Of a stretch of DNA of 64,000 nt, positions 48,595 to 60,412 are shown piece after piece. Source of the DNA: Prochlorococcus marinus CUG1417 (GTDB lineage Bacteria; Cyanobacteriota; Cyanobacteriia; PCC-6307; Cyanobiaceae); NCBI RefSeq assembly GCF_017695975.1, contig NZ_JAAORN010000001.1:930001-994000 (forward strand), given 5' to 3'. The notes beneath the pieces were generated by a model. That model saw only the letters and a list, made by a program, of their open reading frames with translations. It was not told the DNA's origin and did no database searches. A program made the translations under genes and the position numbers. Positions within the stretch are counted from its first letter, which is position 1, and every line of letters starts with the position of its first letter.

Positions 48595-48773
48595 GATAGT
48601 TTTCTTTTATTCTGATTAAATTAACAACTAAAGGGGTAATAAGCCAAGGTTTATTCAAAAACAACAGGTTTTATTTTGATTTGTGTGTAAATGTGAGTAT
48701 TTGGGAATTAAATAAATCTTTTTTTTTATTCATTATGACAATCAGCCATTATTATTAAAGAAAGGATTTTTGT

Positions 48774-51371
48774 ATGTCTGATATTTTAGATTCCGATAAC
48801 TCAGGATTAAGCGAAGATAACGATCGAATTATTCAGACTGACCTAAGAAATGAAATGTCTCGTTCATACCTTGAGTATGCAATGAGCGTTATAGTTGGTC
48901 GTGCTCTTCCAGATGCAAGAGATGGATTAAAACCTGTCCACAGAAGAATTCTTTATGCAATGTATGAACTTGGTTTAACTAGCGGTAGACCATACAGAAA
49001 ATGTGCAAGAGTTGTAGGAGAAGTACTTGGTAAATACCACCCTCATGGCGATACTGCTGTTTATGATGCTTTAGTTAGGATGGCCCAGGATTTCTCTATG
49101 AGGATGCCACTCATAGATGGCCATGGAAACTTTGGTTCTGTTGATAACGACCCTCCAGCAGCAATGAGATATACAGAATCTCGTTTACAGTCTCTTACGG
49201 ACGAAAGTTTATTAGAGGATATTGAATCTGAAACAGTAGATTTTTCTGATAATTTTGACGGTTCACAACAAGAACCAACGGTTTTGCCGGCTAGGATACC
49301 TCAATTACTTTTAAATGGTTCATCTGGAATAGCAGTTGGAATGGCAACTAATATTCCACCACATAATTTGGGAGAATTAATTAATGGTCTCAAAGCAATA
49401 ATCAAAAACCCTTCGATTGAAAGTAAGGAACTTTTTGAAATAATCAAAGGTCCTGATTTTCCCACTGGAGGACAAATTTTAGGAAGAGATGGGATTAGAG
49501 AAACTTTCAAAACTGGAAGAGGTTCAATAACAATGAGAGGTGTTGCAAATATTGAACAAATCAAAGCTGCTGGTAGGGCAGAGAAAGATGCAGTAATAAT
49601 TACGGAACTACCTTTTCAAACTAATAAAGCAGCTTTGATAGAGAGAATTGCTGACTTGGTCAATGATAAAAAATTAGAAGGAATTTCTGATATTAGAGAT
49701 GAAAGTGATCGAGATGGAATGAGAATTGTTATCGAACTAAAGAGAGATGCCTATCCACAAGTAGTTTTAAATAATTTATTTAAGTTAACTCCCCTACAAA
49801 ATAACTTTAGTGCGAATATTCTAGCTTTGGTAAAAGGAGAACCCACAACTCTTTCACTTCGAAAAATGTTAGATGTATTTCTAGATTTTAGGGTTGAGAC
49901 AATAAGACGAAGAACAGGATTCTTATTAAGAAAGGCAGAAGAAAGGGATCACATTGTAAAGGGACTTCTATTAGCCTTAGCTGCTATGGATCAAATTATC
50001 AATTTAATAAGATCAGCCAAAGATGTAATTACAGCTCGCGAAAAATTACAAACTGATCATGAGTTATCTTCCACGCAGGCAGAGGCAATTTTACAAATGC
50101 AGTTAAGAAGATTAACAGCCCTTGAGGCAGATAAAATTAAGGCTGAACATGATGATTTAACTCAAAAAATAAACCAATATGAGCAAATATTGAATAGTAA
50201 AGAAAGAATTTATGAAATTATTCTTGAAGAACTTAATAAAATAGATGAAAAATTTTCTTCTCCAAGAAAAACAGAAATACTAGATTTAGGTGGTGGTCTA
50301 GATGATATTGATCTTATAGCAAATGATAGGTCAGTAGTTTTATTAACTGAAGCTGGTTATTTAAAAAGGATGCCCGTCAACGAATTTGAATCTACCAGTC
50401 GTGGGTCAAGGGGTAAAGCTGGCACAAAGACCCATGGAGATGATGAGGTCAAATTATTCATAAGCTGTAACGATCATGATACTCTTTTACTTTTCAGTGA
50501 TAGAGGGGTAGCTTATGCTCTCCCAGCATATAGAGTTCCTATGGGCAGTAGAACAGCAAAGGGTACTCCATCAGTTCAACTTCTCCCGATACCACGAGAA
50601 GAAAAAATAACTTCATTAGTTGCAGTAGATTCTTTTGATAACGATTTTTATTTATTAATGCTTACTAGGGCTGGATTTATAAAAAGAACTTCACTTTCTG
50701 CTTTCTCAAAAATTCGCTCAAATGGTTTAATAGCAATTAATCTTGAGGATGGAGACGCCTTAACTTGGGTCAGATTATCAAAAGAAGGTGATAGTGTTTT
50801 AATTGGATCAAGAACAGGAATGGCTATTCATTTCAGATTGGATTTTAATGAATTAAGGCCACTTGGCAGGACAGCTAGGGGCGTTAAATCCATGAACCTT
50901 AGAAAAGGAGACAATCTTGTATCTATGGATGTTTTGACATCTGATTTGGTTGATCAATTAGCAAAAAGTGGGGATCTTACAAAAGAAAATGATGAAAGTC
51001 TTTTAGTTAACTCTTCAGAAGGACCTTGGGTATTAATAGCTAGTGCATTTGGACTAGGAAAGAGAGTTCCAGTAACTCAATTTAGATTACAAAAAAGAGC
51101 AGGGATGGGTTTAAGAGCGATAAAGTTCAGAATTGAAGATGATGTATTAGTTTGTTTGAAAGTCCTTGGAGAAGGAGAAGAGTTACTTTTTGTTACCGAA
51201 AAAGGTGTAATAGTTAGAACAAACGCTGATAAAATTTCACAGCAATCTAGGGCAGCTACTGGAGTAAAATTACAAAAACTGGACGAGGGAGATCATTTAT
51301 CAGAAGTAGTATTAGTCCCTCATGAACAAATAAACGAAATAGACAAAATAAGCTCTGAGAGAGAAAAGTAA
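48774..51371 (+). CDS. gyrA: DNA gyrase subunit A
   Basis: 865 aa. Breakage-reunion domain with the catalytic Tyr133 in [14 protein letters not shown] (127-140), the quinolone region [17 protein letters not shown] (89-105; Thr94 stands where E. coli has Ser83). C-terminal beta-pinwheel repeats include a GyrA box [11 protein letters not shown] and [36 protein letters not shown]. It makes negative supercoils with GyrB. Length normal, frame intact. The ATG at 48774 follows a GAAAGG purine stretch. Confidence 0.97.
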   Translation: MSDILDSDNSGLSEDNDRIIQTDLRNEMSRSYLEYAMSVIVGRALPDARDGLKPVHRRILYAMYELGLTSGRPYRKCARVVGEVLGKYHPHGDTAVYDALVRMAQDFSMRMPLIDGHGNFGSVDNDPPAAMRYTESRLQSLTDESLLEDIESETVDFSDNFDGSQQEPTVLPARIPQLLLNGSSGIAVGMATNIPPHNLGELINGLKAIIKNPSIESKELFEIIKGPDFPTGGQILGRDGIRETFKTGRGSITMRGVANIEQIKAAGRAEKDAVIITELPFQTNKAALIERIADLVNDKKLEGISDIRDESDRDGMRIVIELKRDAYPQVVLNNLFKLTPLQNNFSANILALVKGEPTTLSLRKMLDVFLDFRVETIRRRTGFLLRKAEERDHIVKGLLLALAAMDQIINLIRSAKDVITAREKLQTDHELSSTQAEAILQMQLRRLTALEADKIKAEHDDLTQKINQYEQILNSKERIYEIILEELNKIDEKFSSPRKTEILDLGGGLDDIDLIANDRSVVLLTEAGYLKRMPVNEFESTSRGSRGKAGTKTHGDDEVKLFISCNDHDTLLLFSDRGVAYALPAYRVPMGSRTAKGTPSVQLLPIPREEKITSLVAVDSFDNDFYLLMLTRAGFIKRTSLSAFSKIRSNGLIAINLEDGDALTWVRLSKEGDSVLIGSRTGMAIHFRLDFNELRPLGRTARGVKSMNLRKGDNLVSMDVLTSDLVDQLAKSGDLTKENDESLLVNSSEGPWVLIASAFGLGKRVPVTQFRLQKRAGMGLRAIKFRIEDDVLVCLKVLGEGEELLFVTEKGVIVRTNADKISQQSRAATGVKLQKLDEGDHLSEVVLVPHEQINEIDKISSEREK

Positions 51372-51384
51372 GAACAATTATCAA

Positions 51385-52605
51385 ATGTATAATATGGAAA
51401 TACTTGATATTTTAATTTTAGGTTCCGGTCCTGCAGCATTATGTTTAGCTTCAGAATTGGCCAAGCAAAATCTAAAAATTAAGGGAATATCCACTAAATC
51501 TCCAACTGAAAAATGGGAGAATACTTATGGTATATGGGCATCAGAGCTAGAGGAATTAGGATTAGAGTCCTTGTTATCTCACAGATGGAGTAAAACTGTT
51601 AGTTTCTTTGGAAACGGGGAAAATAAAAAGGGGGATACTCCCACAAAACATAACTATGATTATGGTTTAATAAATCAAGAAGCTTTTCAAAATGAACTTT
51701 TAAAAAAATGCAGAGGAATTGAATGGTTGAATGAAACTGCAGAAAATATTGTCGAGAAAAACAAACTATCTGAGGTAATTTGTCTTTCAGGTCTAAGAAT
51801 TACGGCTAGGTTAGTGATTGACGCAAGTGGTCATAAAAGTAATTTTGTAAAAAGACCAGTTCAGGATGAAATTGCTCAACAAGCTGCTTATGGAATTGTC
51901 GGTAAATTTTCATCGCCACCTGTTAATAAAGAACAGTTTGTTCTAATGGATTTTCGTCCAAATCATCTGAACAAAGAAGAAAAGTTATCCTCCCCTTCCT
52001 TTCTTTATGCAATGGATCTGGGAAATGAAACTTTTTTTGTCGAAGAAACATCCTTAGCTAGTTATCCTGCATTATCTCAAGAAAATCTTAAAAAAAGACT
52101 TGTTAAAAGACTAAATAGTAAAGGCATCGAGGTATGTGAAATTTTTCATGAAGAGAATTGCCTTTTCCCAATGAATTTACCCCTCCCATTTAAAAAACAA
52201 TTTGTACTTGGTTTCGGAGGGTCTGCAAGCATGGTGCATCCGGCCTCAGGATATATGATCGGCTCTTTATTAAGAAGAGCTCCCCTCCTTGCAGAAAAAT
52301 TAGCAATCTTTTTAAAAGAACCTCATCTAAGTTCTTTTGAACTAGCAACAAAAGGTTGGGAAATCCTATGGCCTTACGAGTTAACACAAAGGCACAAACT
52401 TTACCAATACGGTCTAAGAAGATTGATGAGTTTTGACGAAAGTAGATTAAGAAGCTTTTTCACGAATTTCTTTAAATTAGCAACCAATGAATGGGTAGGT
52501 TTTCTTACTAATACACTTCCACTTCCAAAACTAATTTACGTGATGAGTAAGATGTTTATAAATTCACCTCTAAAAGTGAAACTAGGAATGCTCAAGTTAA
52601 ATTAG
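51385..52605 (+). CDS. crtL: lycopene beta-cyclase (CrtL type)
   Basis: 406 aa (or 403 aa if the second ATG at 51394, MEILDILILGSG, is used; the FAD motif comes right after it). Dinucleotide fold LILGSGPAALCLASELAKQN, conserved WENTYGIWASELEELGLESL, VIDASGHKSNF, and the C-terminal motif FLPMNL-like LFPMNLPLPFKKQFVLGFGG and PASGYMIGSLLRRAP. It cyclises lycopene to beta-carotene (and, in Prochlorococcus, a sister enzyme makes epsilon rings). 13 bp after gyrA. Confidence 0.92.
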   Translation: MYNMEILDILILGSGPAALCLASELAKQNLKIKGISTKSPTEKWENTYGIWASELEELGLESLLSHRWSKTVSFFGNGENKKGDTPTKHNYDYGLINQEAFQNELLKKCRGIEWLNETAENIVEKNKLSEVICLSGLRITARLVIDASGHKSNFVKRPVQDEIAQQAAYGIVGKFSSPPVNKEQFVLMDFRPNHLNKEEKLSSPSFLYAMDLGNETFFVEETSLASYPALSQENLKKRLVKRLNSKGIEVCEIFHEENCLFPMNLPLPFKKQFVLGFGGSASMVHPASGYMIGSLLRRAPLLAEKLAIFLKEPHLSSFELATKGWEILWPYELTQRHKLYQYGLRRLMSFDESRLRSFFTNFFKLATNEWVGFLTNTLPLPKLIYVMSKMFINSPLKVKLGMLKLN

Positions 52606-52610
52606 TATTT

Positions 52611-54194
52611 TTATTTTCGCCAATCATCAATATTAATATTTGGGAAGACTTTATCCTCTTCTTCAATATCTTCAAGAAATTTTAAATTAATATTAGATTG
52701 ATTTTTGATCATTTCAATCAATTTCCAGAACCTGAATAAGTGTCTTTCTATTCTCTCTTTTGCGAGCTCAGTTGTGGTTCCAGCTCTTAGAATAAAACTC
52801 CAATCAGAAGACTCAGAGAGAAGTAATTCTCTTGCGGCTTGTTTAAAAAGTCTTGGAGATAAGTCATTATTAAAATTTTTTAAGCACAAATTAACAAAGG
52901 TTGAGCCTGCCTTTGTGATTTCTGGAACGATCCATGCATTTGCATCATTAATCCAGTAATTATGGTAACCACCTTGCCCCCAGCTTGATGGCGATGGGTC
53001 ACAAATCTGAAGATTTGGTTTTTGCATTAAGAATTCTTTTAAATTTGTAAGCTTAATTGAATATTTTCTAGAGTTCTTTAATATATTTTCAATAAAAAAA
53101 GGTCCTTCATACCACCAATGACCAAATAACTCTGCATCAAATGGAGCTACCAATAAAGGGTTAAAGGAAGAGGATAAAGTCAATTTTTCTAGTTGTTTGG
53201 ATCTCGCCAGAAGATAGGCATCAGCATGTTCTGACGCCTTATTTTTGGCTTCATTTTCAAGGTAAAACTCTTTTTTCCCTAAAGAAATATTTTCATCTGT
53301 AATCTTATGAAACTTTAAACCCAAAGGTCTTTTTGTTGAAATACCTTTCTTTTGGAGACTTGAGAGAGGCAATTCCCACCCCAAATCTTTATGATATTCC
53401 CTGTAGACTTTATTGCCCGGAAATCCATCCTTAGCAGACCAAACGGGCAGGGTTGACTCACTGTCTCTCCCGAAAAAAGCCACTCCTTTTTTAGAGCATA
53501 TTGGAGCATATACACCATATCTAGGCCTTGGCGTGGAATTTAGAATACCGTGCCCGTCTAAGATTGTATATCTAATTCCAGAATTAAATAATATTTCATC
53601 TAAGCCCTCATAATATGCGCATTCAGGTAACCAAATACCTAAAGGCTTTGTTTCAAAAATATTTTCATGGCTCCTAATGGCTGTATTTATTTGTCCTTTA
53701 ATAGTTTCAGGGTTCTCCCTTAGAATTGGTAAATATCCATGAGTAGCAGCACAAGTGAGAATATCCAAATTTCCAGAGTTATTTAATAACCTAAACTTCT
53801 CAATTAAATTTCCAGAACAATTTTGCCAATATAGATACTTATCATTAAGATTATTCATTAAAAATGCAGAGGCATTTTTTTCTTCTATTGGCAGTTCGTT
53901 TAGGAAATCATTCCTTGTTTTAATCCAGCTTGGAAAAGTTTCTTGAATTTGCTTGTTATTTAGAAGTGATAATAATGTTGGAGACAAACTAATAGTAAGT
54001 TTTGTATTTTCAGGATTTTCATTTTTGGAAGATTCTATTGATTGAAGTAGTGGTATATAACATTCTAGAATCGCCTGAAATAACCAATCCTCTTCTAAGG
54101 AGTTTTTTTCATTTTTTCTGACATAAGGTAGATGAGCATGTAAAACTATCGCCAACTGACCTAAAACATTTCCTTGGGGGTATCGCCCATTCAT
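52611..54194 (-). CDS. GH57-family glycoside hydrolase / branching-enzyme-type (DUF1957) protein
   Basis: 527 aa from the ATG at 54194 (MNGRYPQGNVLGQLAIVLHA); a further upstream start adds 15 residues without family match. GH57 catalytic signature: HAHLPYV (motif 1), LDILTCAATHGYLPIL, nucleophile Glu in GIWLPECAYYEG, acid Asp in APFDAELFGHWWYEG, and a C-terminal DUF1957 region (SPSSWGQGGYHNYWINDANA). In cyanobacteria this type is a glycogen branching enzyme or alpha-glucan-acting hydrolase. Converges with crtL (5 bp). Confidence 0.87.
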   Translation of the reverse strand: MNGRYPQGNVLGQLAIVLHAHLPYVRKNEKNSLEEDWLFQAILECYIPLLQSIESSKNENPENTKLTISLSPTLLSLLNNKQIQETFPSWIKTRNDFLNELPIEEKNASAFLMNNLNDKYLYWQNCSGNLIEKFRLLNNSGNLDILTCAATHGYLPILRENPETIKGQINTAIRSHENIFETKPLGIWLPECAYYEGLDEILFNSGIRYTILDGHGILNSTPRPRYGVYAPICSKKGVAFFGRDSESTLPVWSAKDGFPGNKVYREYHKDLGWELPLSSLQKKGISTKRPLGLKFHKITDENISLGKKEFYLENEAKNKASEHADAYLLARSKQLEKLTLSSSFNPLLVAPFDAELFGHWWYEGPFFIENILKNSRKYSIKLTNLKEFLMQKPNLQICDPSPSSWGQGGYHNYWINDANAWIVPEITKAGSTFVNLCLKNFNNDLSPRLFKQAARELLLSESSDWSFILRAGTTTELAKERIERHLFRFWKLIEMIKNQSNINLKFLEDIEEEDKVFPNINIDDWRK

Positions 54195-54418
54195 ACTCTT
54201 ATAATTTATGCCTAAAATTCTATAAAAAATCAAAACCAACCTTTTATAAAAGGAAGCTTTGATCCTAAAAGAATACTTTAATAATTTAAATATTTCATTT
54301 TTTTCTTCAGAATTTTAACCAATATTGTTTAAGTTATAAATTTGCATAAAATTTTTTTGAACTAAATCTAGTCAATTTTTTTTAATTAGCTTAATATAAG
54401 TCTAGATTACTCCATCTC

Positions 54419-56059
54419 ATGTCAAAAGATCCTGGAAGAATTTTGATATTTGATACAACTCTTCGTGATGGAGAGCAGTCTCCTGGTGCTAGCTTAAATC
54501 TTGAAGAAAAACTTGCTATCGCTCATCAATTAGCAAGACTAGGAGTGGATGTTATTGAGGCTGGATTCCCTTTCGCAAGTCCAGGAGATTTTAAAGCTGT
54601 TAATAAAATTGCCAATGCTGTAGGGAAAGAAAATGGTCCAATAATATGTGGTTTAGCTAGAGCGTCACAAGGAGATATAAAAGCATGTTATGAAGCAGTA
54701 AGTCCAGCTCCTAGGAAAAGAATACATACTTTTATTGCCACAAGTGATATTCATCTTAAACATAAACTTAAAAAATCCAGAAAAGATGTTCTTCAAATAG
54801 TTCCAGAGATGGTTAATTATGCAAAATCGTTGGTAGATGATATTGAATTTTCTTGTGAAGATGCCTCAAGGAGTGATCCTGATTTTTTATACGAAGTGAT
54901 TCAACTAGCAATTTCTGCAGGAGCGACAACAATAAATATCCCTGATACTGTTGGATTTACTACTCCTAGTGAATTTGGCAAACTAATTGCCGATATAAAT
55001 ATGAATGTTCCAAATATTGACGAGGCGGTAATCTCGGTTCACGGCCATAACGATTTAGGTTTAGCAGTAGCCAATTTTCTAGAAGCAGTAAAAAATGGAG
55101 CGAGACAACTAGAATGTACTATTAATGGAATTGGAGAAAGAGCCGGTAATGCCTCTCTGGAGGAATTAGTAATGGCGCTGCACGTTAGGAAAAGTTTTTT
55201 TAATAGTTTTTTCAAAAGAAATCCAGATTCACCAACTCCTCTTACGGCTATAAGAACAGAAGAAATAACGAAAACCTCTAGACTCGTTTCCAACCTAACT
55301 GGGATGACTGTACAACCTAATAAAGCAATTGTGGGAGCCAACGCTTTTGCACATGAGTCAGGCATTCATCAGGATGGGGTTTTAAAAAATAGACTAACTT
55401 ATGAAATTATCGATGCAAAAACTGTTGGGTTGAGTGATAACAAAATATCTTTGGGGAAACTTAGTGGAAGAAGTGCAGTAAGAGCAAGATTAGAAGAGAT
55501 GGGATATGACCTGAGTCGAGAAGATTTAAATGATGCTTTTGCTCGTTTCAAAGATTTAGCTGACAGGAAAAGAGAGATTACTGATCGAGATTTAGAAGCA
55601 ATCGTTAGTGAACAAGTGCAGCTCCCAGAAGCTAAATTTCAATTAAGTCTTGTACAAGTAAGTTGCGGTAACGCATCTAAACCTACTGCCACCATTTCGC
55701 TTCTAAACACGGAAGATAATACTGAGGATACTGCTGTATCAATAGGGACTGGACCCGTTGATGCTGTATGCGAGGCTTTAAATAAATTAGCTAAAGTTCC
55801 TAATGAATTAATTGAATTTTCTGTCAAGTCGGTAACAGAAGGAATTGACGCTTTGGGCGAAGTAACAATAAGAATAAGAAGGGGAAATAAGATATATTCC
55901 GGTCATTCTGCGGACACCGATGTAGTAGTTGCTGCTGCCAATGCTTATGTTAATGCCTTAAATAGACTTTTATTTTCCGAGAAAAAAAATTCAATTCATC
56001 CACAATTTGATAATTTAGAAAATCCTGAGAAAACATTTCTATCTAATCCTGCAAATTAA
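54419..56059 (+). CDS. leuA: 2-isopropylmalate synthase
   Basis: 546 aa. HMGL-like catalytic barrel with [18 protein letters not shown] (9-26), the metal-site [25 protein letters not shown]-like [20 protein letters not shown], and the linker/LeuA dimer domain at the C-terminus ([47 protein letters not shown]) which binds leucine. First committed step of leucine synthesis. Intact frame, normal length. Confidence 0.95.
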   Translation: MSKDPGRILIFDTTLRDGEQSPGASLNLEEKLAIAHQLARLGVDVIEAGFPFASPGDFKAVNKIANAVGKENGPIICGLARASQGDIKACYEAVSPAPRKRIHTFIATSDIHLKHKLKKSRKDVLQIVPEMVNYAKSLVDDIEFSCEDASRSDPDFLYEVIQLAISAGATTINIPDTVGFTTPSEFGKLIADINMNVPNIDEAVISVHGHNDLGLAVANFLEAVKNGARQLECTINGIGERAGNASLEELVMALHVRKSFFNSFFKRNPDSPTPLTAIRTEEITKTSRLVSNLTGMTVQPNKAIVGANAFAHESGIHQDGVLKNRLTYEIIDAKTVGLSDNKISLGKLSGRSAVRARLEEMGYDLSREDLNDAFARFKDLADRKREITDRDLEAIVSEQVQLPEAKFQLSLVQVSCGNASKPTATISLLNTEDNTEDTAVSIGTGPVDAVCEALNKLAKVPNELIEFSVKSVTEGIDALGEVTIRIRRGNKIYSGHSADTDVVVAAANAYVNALNRLLFSEKKNSIHPQFDNLENPEKTFLSNPAN

Positions 56060-56140
56060 ATTATTTCTCAGGATTATTAAGTAGTTATAAAAACTGTATC
56101 TTAATGGGTTAGATTAATTTAATAGTCTAAGCAGTAAATA

Positions 56141-56533
56141 ATGAGAGAAAGGTTATTAGGATACTGGGTACTTTCATGGGTTGGATTAGTTAGCAATATA
56201 ATTGCGCTTCCAATAATCGCATTAATAATAAGTTTTGGGCCTCCACTAAAAGTTGCCAACATAACTCTTGCAATTAGCCTTGGATGGCCTGCTGCGATAG
56301 TAGGAATTGTTTCTTCAGCAGCCCTTTTAGCAGAAAGAAAATGGGGCGTAACTTTAACTATAGTGTCTCTTTCAATGGTAATTTCTGGGATGGGTCCGTA
56401 TTCAGTGGTAAGACTCGTAACACTTCAGGACATTTTTGGAATTGGAGGGTTTACTCTAATAACAACAATCCTAAGTACACTAGCTCTTCTATATTGGTGT
56501 AATCCAAAGCACCGAAGAAGTATAAGACTATAA
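56141..56533 (+). CDS. hypothetical membrane protein
   Basis: 130 aa with about four helices (MRERLLGYWVLSWVGLVSNI; LAISLGWPAAIVGIVSSAAL; VTLTIVSLSMVISGMGPYSV; FTLITTILSTLALLYWCNPK) and a basic C-terminus KHRRSIRL. Conserved in picocyanobacteria by its composition, no named family. Convergent with the HD-domain gene (8 bp between stops). Confidence 0.7.
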   Translation: MRERLLGYWVLSWVGLVSNIIALPIIALIISFGPPLKVANITLAISLGWPAAIVGIVSSAALLAERKWGVTLTIVSLSMVISGMGPYSVVRLVTLQDIFGIGGFTLITTILSTLALLYWCNPKHRRSIRL

Positions 56534-56541
56534 ATTGAAAA

Positions 56542-58014
56542 TCAAGAAAATGTATTATTCTTGATAGTTGGATACTGAATTCTTCTATGTCTAATTCTTT
56601 TCCAAACATTCAAGAATGCTCTTTTAATTAAGAAAATTTCCCCCTTTGTTAACTCACTTTCATTTAATTGACCATCTTTCTGACGTGAATAGATAATCTT
56701 AGATATGGTTACCAAAGCTTCATTGTCAGAAGCATTAATATTCATAGCTCTTAGTGCTGCTTCACATCCGTCAGCGAGCATCAATATAGCCGTCTCCTTT
56801 GATTGCGGAATTGGGCCCTTATATCTAAAATCATTTTCAGCAATATTGATATTTTTCTCTTTGGCTTTGTGAAAAAAATATCCCATCTTAAGAGTGCCTT
56901 GATGTTCTGGGATGAAGTTAGCTATTGGTTTAGGTAGCCTATGTTTTCTTGCATACTTTAATCCTTCATCAACATGAGCCTGCAAAACATCAGCACTTTT
57001 AAATGGATCATCTATTTCATCATGAGGATTCTTTGAACCATCCTGATTCTCAATAAACCAATTTGGTGCATGTAATTTGCCTACATCATGGTATAGCGCT
57101 CCCGTTTTAATTAAATCAATATCACCTCCAATCATTCGTGTAGCTTCCTCTGCTAAACCACATATCAATAATGTATGTTCAAAAGTTCCAGGAGCCTCCA
57201 GCGACAATCTTCTTATGAGGGGTTTCTCTTTATCCGCTAATTCTAATAATCTTGCTTTAGTTAATAGTCCAAATATGGATTCAAAAATAGGGATAAATAA
57301 AATTGTAAAAAGCATTACTATTGCTAATAATAAAGAATCGGAAAAAATTTTGCCATTAGCAAAAACTAATTCTTGCTTATCAACAAGAGATATTTCATCT
57401 TTACCTATCAATATCCATTGACTTAAAAAAGATCCAGCGGGAACAAAAATTGATAATTGTAGTAGCTGCGCTCTACTTCTTATTCTTCCACCAAGTAGAG
57501 ATACTACCGAAGCGCCAACTAATGAGATAAAAAATAAATTGTTATTAATAACAATCGCTGGGTCGGGCCAACTAAGGCTGGCTATTGATACCCAAGCCAA
57601 AGCAGTTATGCTGCCCATGGCTTGAGATATTATCAACGCGGGTGGAATAATAATCGATAATGGACTTATGGTCGAAGCAAAGACTAATTTCGTTGCCTGT
57701 ACTGCTAAAAGAAGAGTAACGATCAAAATTATTTGTCTTGAATTAATTGTGGGATTCTCTTTTTTAGAAACCAATATCAAAATCCCAGTGCTAATTAAGA
57801 CTTCGGTAAATGTCAAAAGCCAAGAAAAAATATCTGAAAGCTTTAAGGAGGAAATTAAAAGTAATTTGTAAGAAGAAACGATTGAAATTAAAATACAAAT
57901 TAAAAAAATTATAAGGTTATCAATTTTTGAAATTTTATTTGGTTGTTTTATCGGAACTTGACTTCTACACCATAGATAAAACAATTTTTTTAAGTAAGTT
58001 GTAATGTTTTGCAC
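56542..58014 (-). CDS. membrane HD-domain phosphohydrolase (PgpH-like)
   Basis: 490 aa. About seven hydrophobic helices (residues 35-245) are followed by a cytosolic HD domain. It begins EAPGTFEHTLLICGLAEEAT and has the His-Asp pair of GALYHDVGKLHAPNWFIENQ, further metal ligands in PEHQGTLKMGYFF and LMLADGCEAALRAM. The 7TM plus HD layout matches PgpH, a c-di-AMP phosphodiesterase of many bacteria. The long extracellular 7TMR-HDED sensor of PgpH is absent here. Activity on c-di-AMP is inference. Divergent from folD across 74 bp. Confidence 0.85.
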   Translation of the reverse strand: MQNITTYLKKLFYLWCRSQVPIKQPNKISKIDNLIIFLICILISIVSSYKLLLISSLKLSDIFSWLLTFTEVLISTGILILVSKKENPTINSRQIILIVTLLLAVQATKLVFASTISPLSIIIPPALIISQAMGSITALAWVSIASLSWPDPAIVINNNLFFISLVGASVVSLLGGRIRSRAQLLQLSIFVPAGSFLSQWILIGKDEISLVDKQELVFANGKIFSDSLLLAIVMLFTILFIPIFESIFGLLTKARLLELADKEKPLIRRLSLEAPGTFEHTLLICGLAEEATRMIGGDIDLIKTGALYHDVGKLHAPNWFIENQDGSKNPHDEIDDPFKSADVLQAHVDEGLKYARKHRLPKPIANFIPEHQGTLKMGYFFHKAKEKNINIAENDFRYKGPIPQSKETAILMLADGCEAALRAMNINASDNEALVTISKIIYSRQKDGQLNESELTKGEIFLIKRAFLNVWKRIRHRRIQYPTIKNNTFS

Positions 58015-58088
58015 AGAATATTAGTTAATCTATTTGAATAATTTAAAATTATAGGCATGCTAGGTGAAAAAAGGAGTTGTTTTTCTAA

Positions 58089-58985
58089 ATGTCAATAAAA
58101 TTAGACGGTAAAAAATTATCTCTTGAAATTGAGCAAAAATTAAACAACTTTATTTCTAGTAATGAAAGAATTGCTAAAAGAGCACCTGGTTTGGCTGTAA
58201 TAAGAATAGGTGAAGACCCTGCAAGCGGCGTTTATGTTAATAACAAAGAAAAAGCATGTGCAAGGGTTGGAATAAAGAGTTTTATCTTTCATCTGCAAGA
58301 TAATGTAGAACAAAAAGAAGTTGAACAATTAATTAACAAACTAAACTTAGACAAGGATATTGATGGAATGTTGCTACAACTCCCCATCCCAAAGAAGTTT
58401 GATGAGCAAAGATTAATAAGTTTTATAAATCCATATAAAGATGTAGATGGATTAAATGAAAAAAACATGGGCAAATTAGTTAAAAATGAACCAGCGATGA
58501 GATCTTGTACCCCAGCCGGAATTATTAATTTATTAAGGTCCCAAAATATTGCAATTGAAGGTAAGAAAATTGTTGTTATTGGACGAAGTTTACTAGTTGG
58601 CAAACCCCTATCTCTGATGTTGTTAAATCTAAATGGGACAGTAACAATAACTCATTCAAAAACATTAAATTTAAATAAAATCTGCAAGGAGGCTGACATA
58701 CTAATTGCTGCTGCAGGAATACCGAATCTTGTAGATTCAAGTTTTGTGAAAGATGGAGCAGTGATTATCGATGTTGGAATACATAGATTAAAAAGTTCTG
58801 ATAAAGATAAAACCAGATTATGTGGGGATGTATTATTAGAGGACGTCATACCTAAAGTTTTTGCTTATACTCCCGTTCCAGGAGGTGTTGGACCAATGAC
58901 GGTAACAATGTTACTTGTAAATACTATTTTTAGCTGGCAAAAACAATTTGGGCTATCATCAACAATTAATGACCTTCTGCCATAA
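58089..58985 (+). CDS. folD: bifunctional methylene-THF dehydrogenase / cyclohydrolase FolD
   Basis: 298 aa. Catalytic Tyr49 and Lys53 in [27 protein letters not shown], the NADP Rossmann [18 protein letters not shown], and the family tail [20 protein letters not shown]. It links methylene-THF and formyl-THF. Followed 34 bp later by the prenyl synthase gene on the same strand. Confidence 0.96.
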   Translation: MSIKLDGKKLSLEIEQKLNNFISSNERIAKRAPGLAVIRIGEDPASGVYVNNKEKACARVGIKSFIFHLQDNVEQKEVEQLINKLNLDKDIDGMLLQLPIPKKFDEQRLISFINPYKDVDGLNEKNMGKLVKNEPAMRSCTPAGIINLLRSQNIAIEGKKIVVIGRSLLVGKPLSLMLLNLNGTVTITHSKTLNLNKICKEADILIAAAGIPNLVDSSFVKDGAVIIDVGIHRLKSSDKDKTRLCGDVLLEDVIPKVFAYTPVPGGVGPMTVTMLLVNTIFSWQKQFGLSSTINDLLP

Positions 58986-59019
58986 ACTTTGAGATGAAAA
59001 AATTTATTAAAGGAATAAA

Positions 59020-59922
59020 ATGACTGAAGTTCTCGAAAATATTTCTGATTTTGAAAAATATCTTACAAGTACAAAAAAGATAGTAGAAGAAGCTCTTGAT
59101 TTTTCTCTAGGTCCGGAAAAACCAGAAATACTTAGGGAATCAATGAGATATTCTCTTTTGGCTGGAGGAAAAAGAATACGTCCAATTTTATGTTTAGCAT
59201 CTTGTTCGCTAGCTGGAGGAAAACCTTCACTTGCTGTACCTACTGCTGTAGCAATAGAAATGATTCATACAATGTCCTTAATTCATGATGATTTGCCCGC
59301 TATGGACAATGATGACTTACGACGAGGTAGGCCAACGAATCATAAAGTATATGGAGATGCAATAGCTATTCTTGCTGGCGATGCATTATTAACTAGAGCC
59401 TTTGAGATGGTCTCTTTAAGAAGTCCTGGAGTTGAACCAACTAGATTATTAAATGTAATTGGAGAACTTTCCTTAGTTGCTGGCGCTCCTGGGCTGGTAG
59501 GTGGGCAAGTTGTTGATTTAGAATGTGAAGGTAAAGAAGTTGACCTTGAAACACTCGAGTATATACATCTTCATAAGACTGGGGCTTTATTGAAAGCTTG
59601 CGTAAGAACAGGAGCTATGATAGCTGGAGCTAATGAAAAACTATTGAGAGCTCTTACAACATATGCCGAGGGTATTGGATTAGCCTTTCAAATTATTGAT
59701 GATATCCTTGATTTAACATCGAGTAGTGAAAAACTTGGTAAAACTGCCGGCAAAGATCTTTTGGCTGACAAAACCACTTACCCTAAATTACTTGGAATGG
59801 AGAATTCAAAGAAAAAAGCATTTGATTTGGTGGAAAAAGCAAAAAAAGCAATCGAACCATGGGGATCAGATGCAAACTATTTAATATCCTTAGCTGACTT
59901 TATTACAAATAGAGACCGATAA
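59020..59922 (+). CDS. crtE: geranylgeranyl/polyprenyl diphosphate synthase (CrtE type)
   Basis: 300 aa. First Asp-rich motif DDLPAMD (90-96, DDxx(xx)D) with RRGRPTNH, second Asp-rich motif [20 protein letters not shown] near the end. GGKRIRPI (49-56) binds diphosphate. It makes C20 (and C15) precursors for chlorophyll phytyl tail, carotenoids and quinones. Shared operon likely with folD and the PAP2-like gene 10 bp downstream. Confidence 0.93.
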   Translation: MTEVLENISDFEKYLTSTKKIVEEALDFSLGPEKPEILRESMRYSLLAGGKRIRPILCLASCSLAGGKPSLAVPTAVAIEMIHTMSLIHDDLPAMDNDDLRRGRPTNHKVYGDAIAILAGDALLTRAFEMVSLRSPGVEPTRLLNVIGELSLVAGAPGLVGGQVVDLECEGKEVDLETLEYIHLHKTGALLKACVRTGAMIAGANEKLLRALTTYAEGIGLAFQIIDDILDLTSSSEKLGKTAGKDLLADKTTYPKLLGMENSKKKAFDLVEKAKKAIEPWGSDANYLISLADFITNRDR

Positions 59923-59932
59923 ATATTAGTTT

Positions 59933-60412
59933 ATGTATGAGTTTTTTGCCTTCTTAAATAATGAAGTACTTTTCTGGAGCTTATTTTCCTGTTTACTAGC
60001 ACAATTTTTTAAAATCATATTTAATTTCTTTTCGACTGGAGAAATAAGATTTGGAATTATGTTCGAGACAGGCGGCATGCCTTCAAGTCATTCCGCCTTA
60101 ATAACAGGTGCTACGTCTGGTATAGGTTATGAATTAGGATTTGATAGCTCAATATTCGCCTTAGCAGTTGCTGTAGCACTTATAGTCATGTATGACGCTA
60201 GTGGTGTTAGAAAATCAGCAGGAATTCAAGCAGCCGAAATCAATAAACTATCAAAAAAACTAGACCCTCAATCTGAATTGCTTTTAAAGGAAACCCTTGG
60301 CCATACAAAAATCGAGGTCATGGTGGGGAGTTTTTTAGGACCATTAATCACTTTGCCTGGCATTTTTTTTCTAGGTTCTCCTCAAAAAATATTTGATTTG
60401 ATAATAAATTAA
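59933..60412 (+). CDS. divergent PAP2 (DUF212) family membrane protein
   Basis: 159 aa, about three or four helices. The conserved MPSSHSALITGATSGIGYEL (near the middle, GMPSSHSA), MYDASGVRKSAGIQAAEINK and ETLGHTKIEVMVGSFLGP are the hallmark blocks of the DUF212 phosphatase-related family. It probably acts on a lipid or prenyl phosphate, fitting its place after crtE. Substrate is inference. Convergent with cobB; stops overlap by 4 bp. Confidence 0.85.
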   Translation: MYEFFAFLNNEVLFWSLFSCLLAQFFKIIFNFFSTGEIRFGIMFETGGMPSSHSALITGATSGIGYELGFDSSIFALAVAVALIVMYDASGVRKSAGIQAAEINKLSKKLDPQSELLLKETLGHTKIEVMVGSFLGPLITLPGIFFLGSPQKIFDLIIN

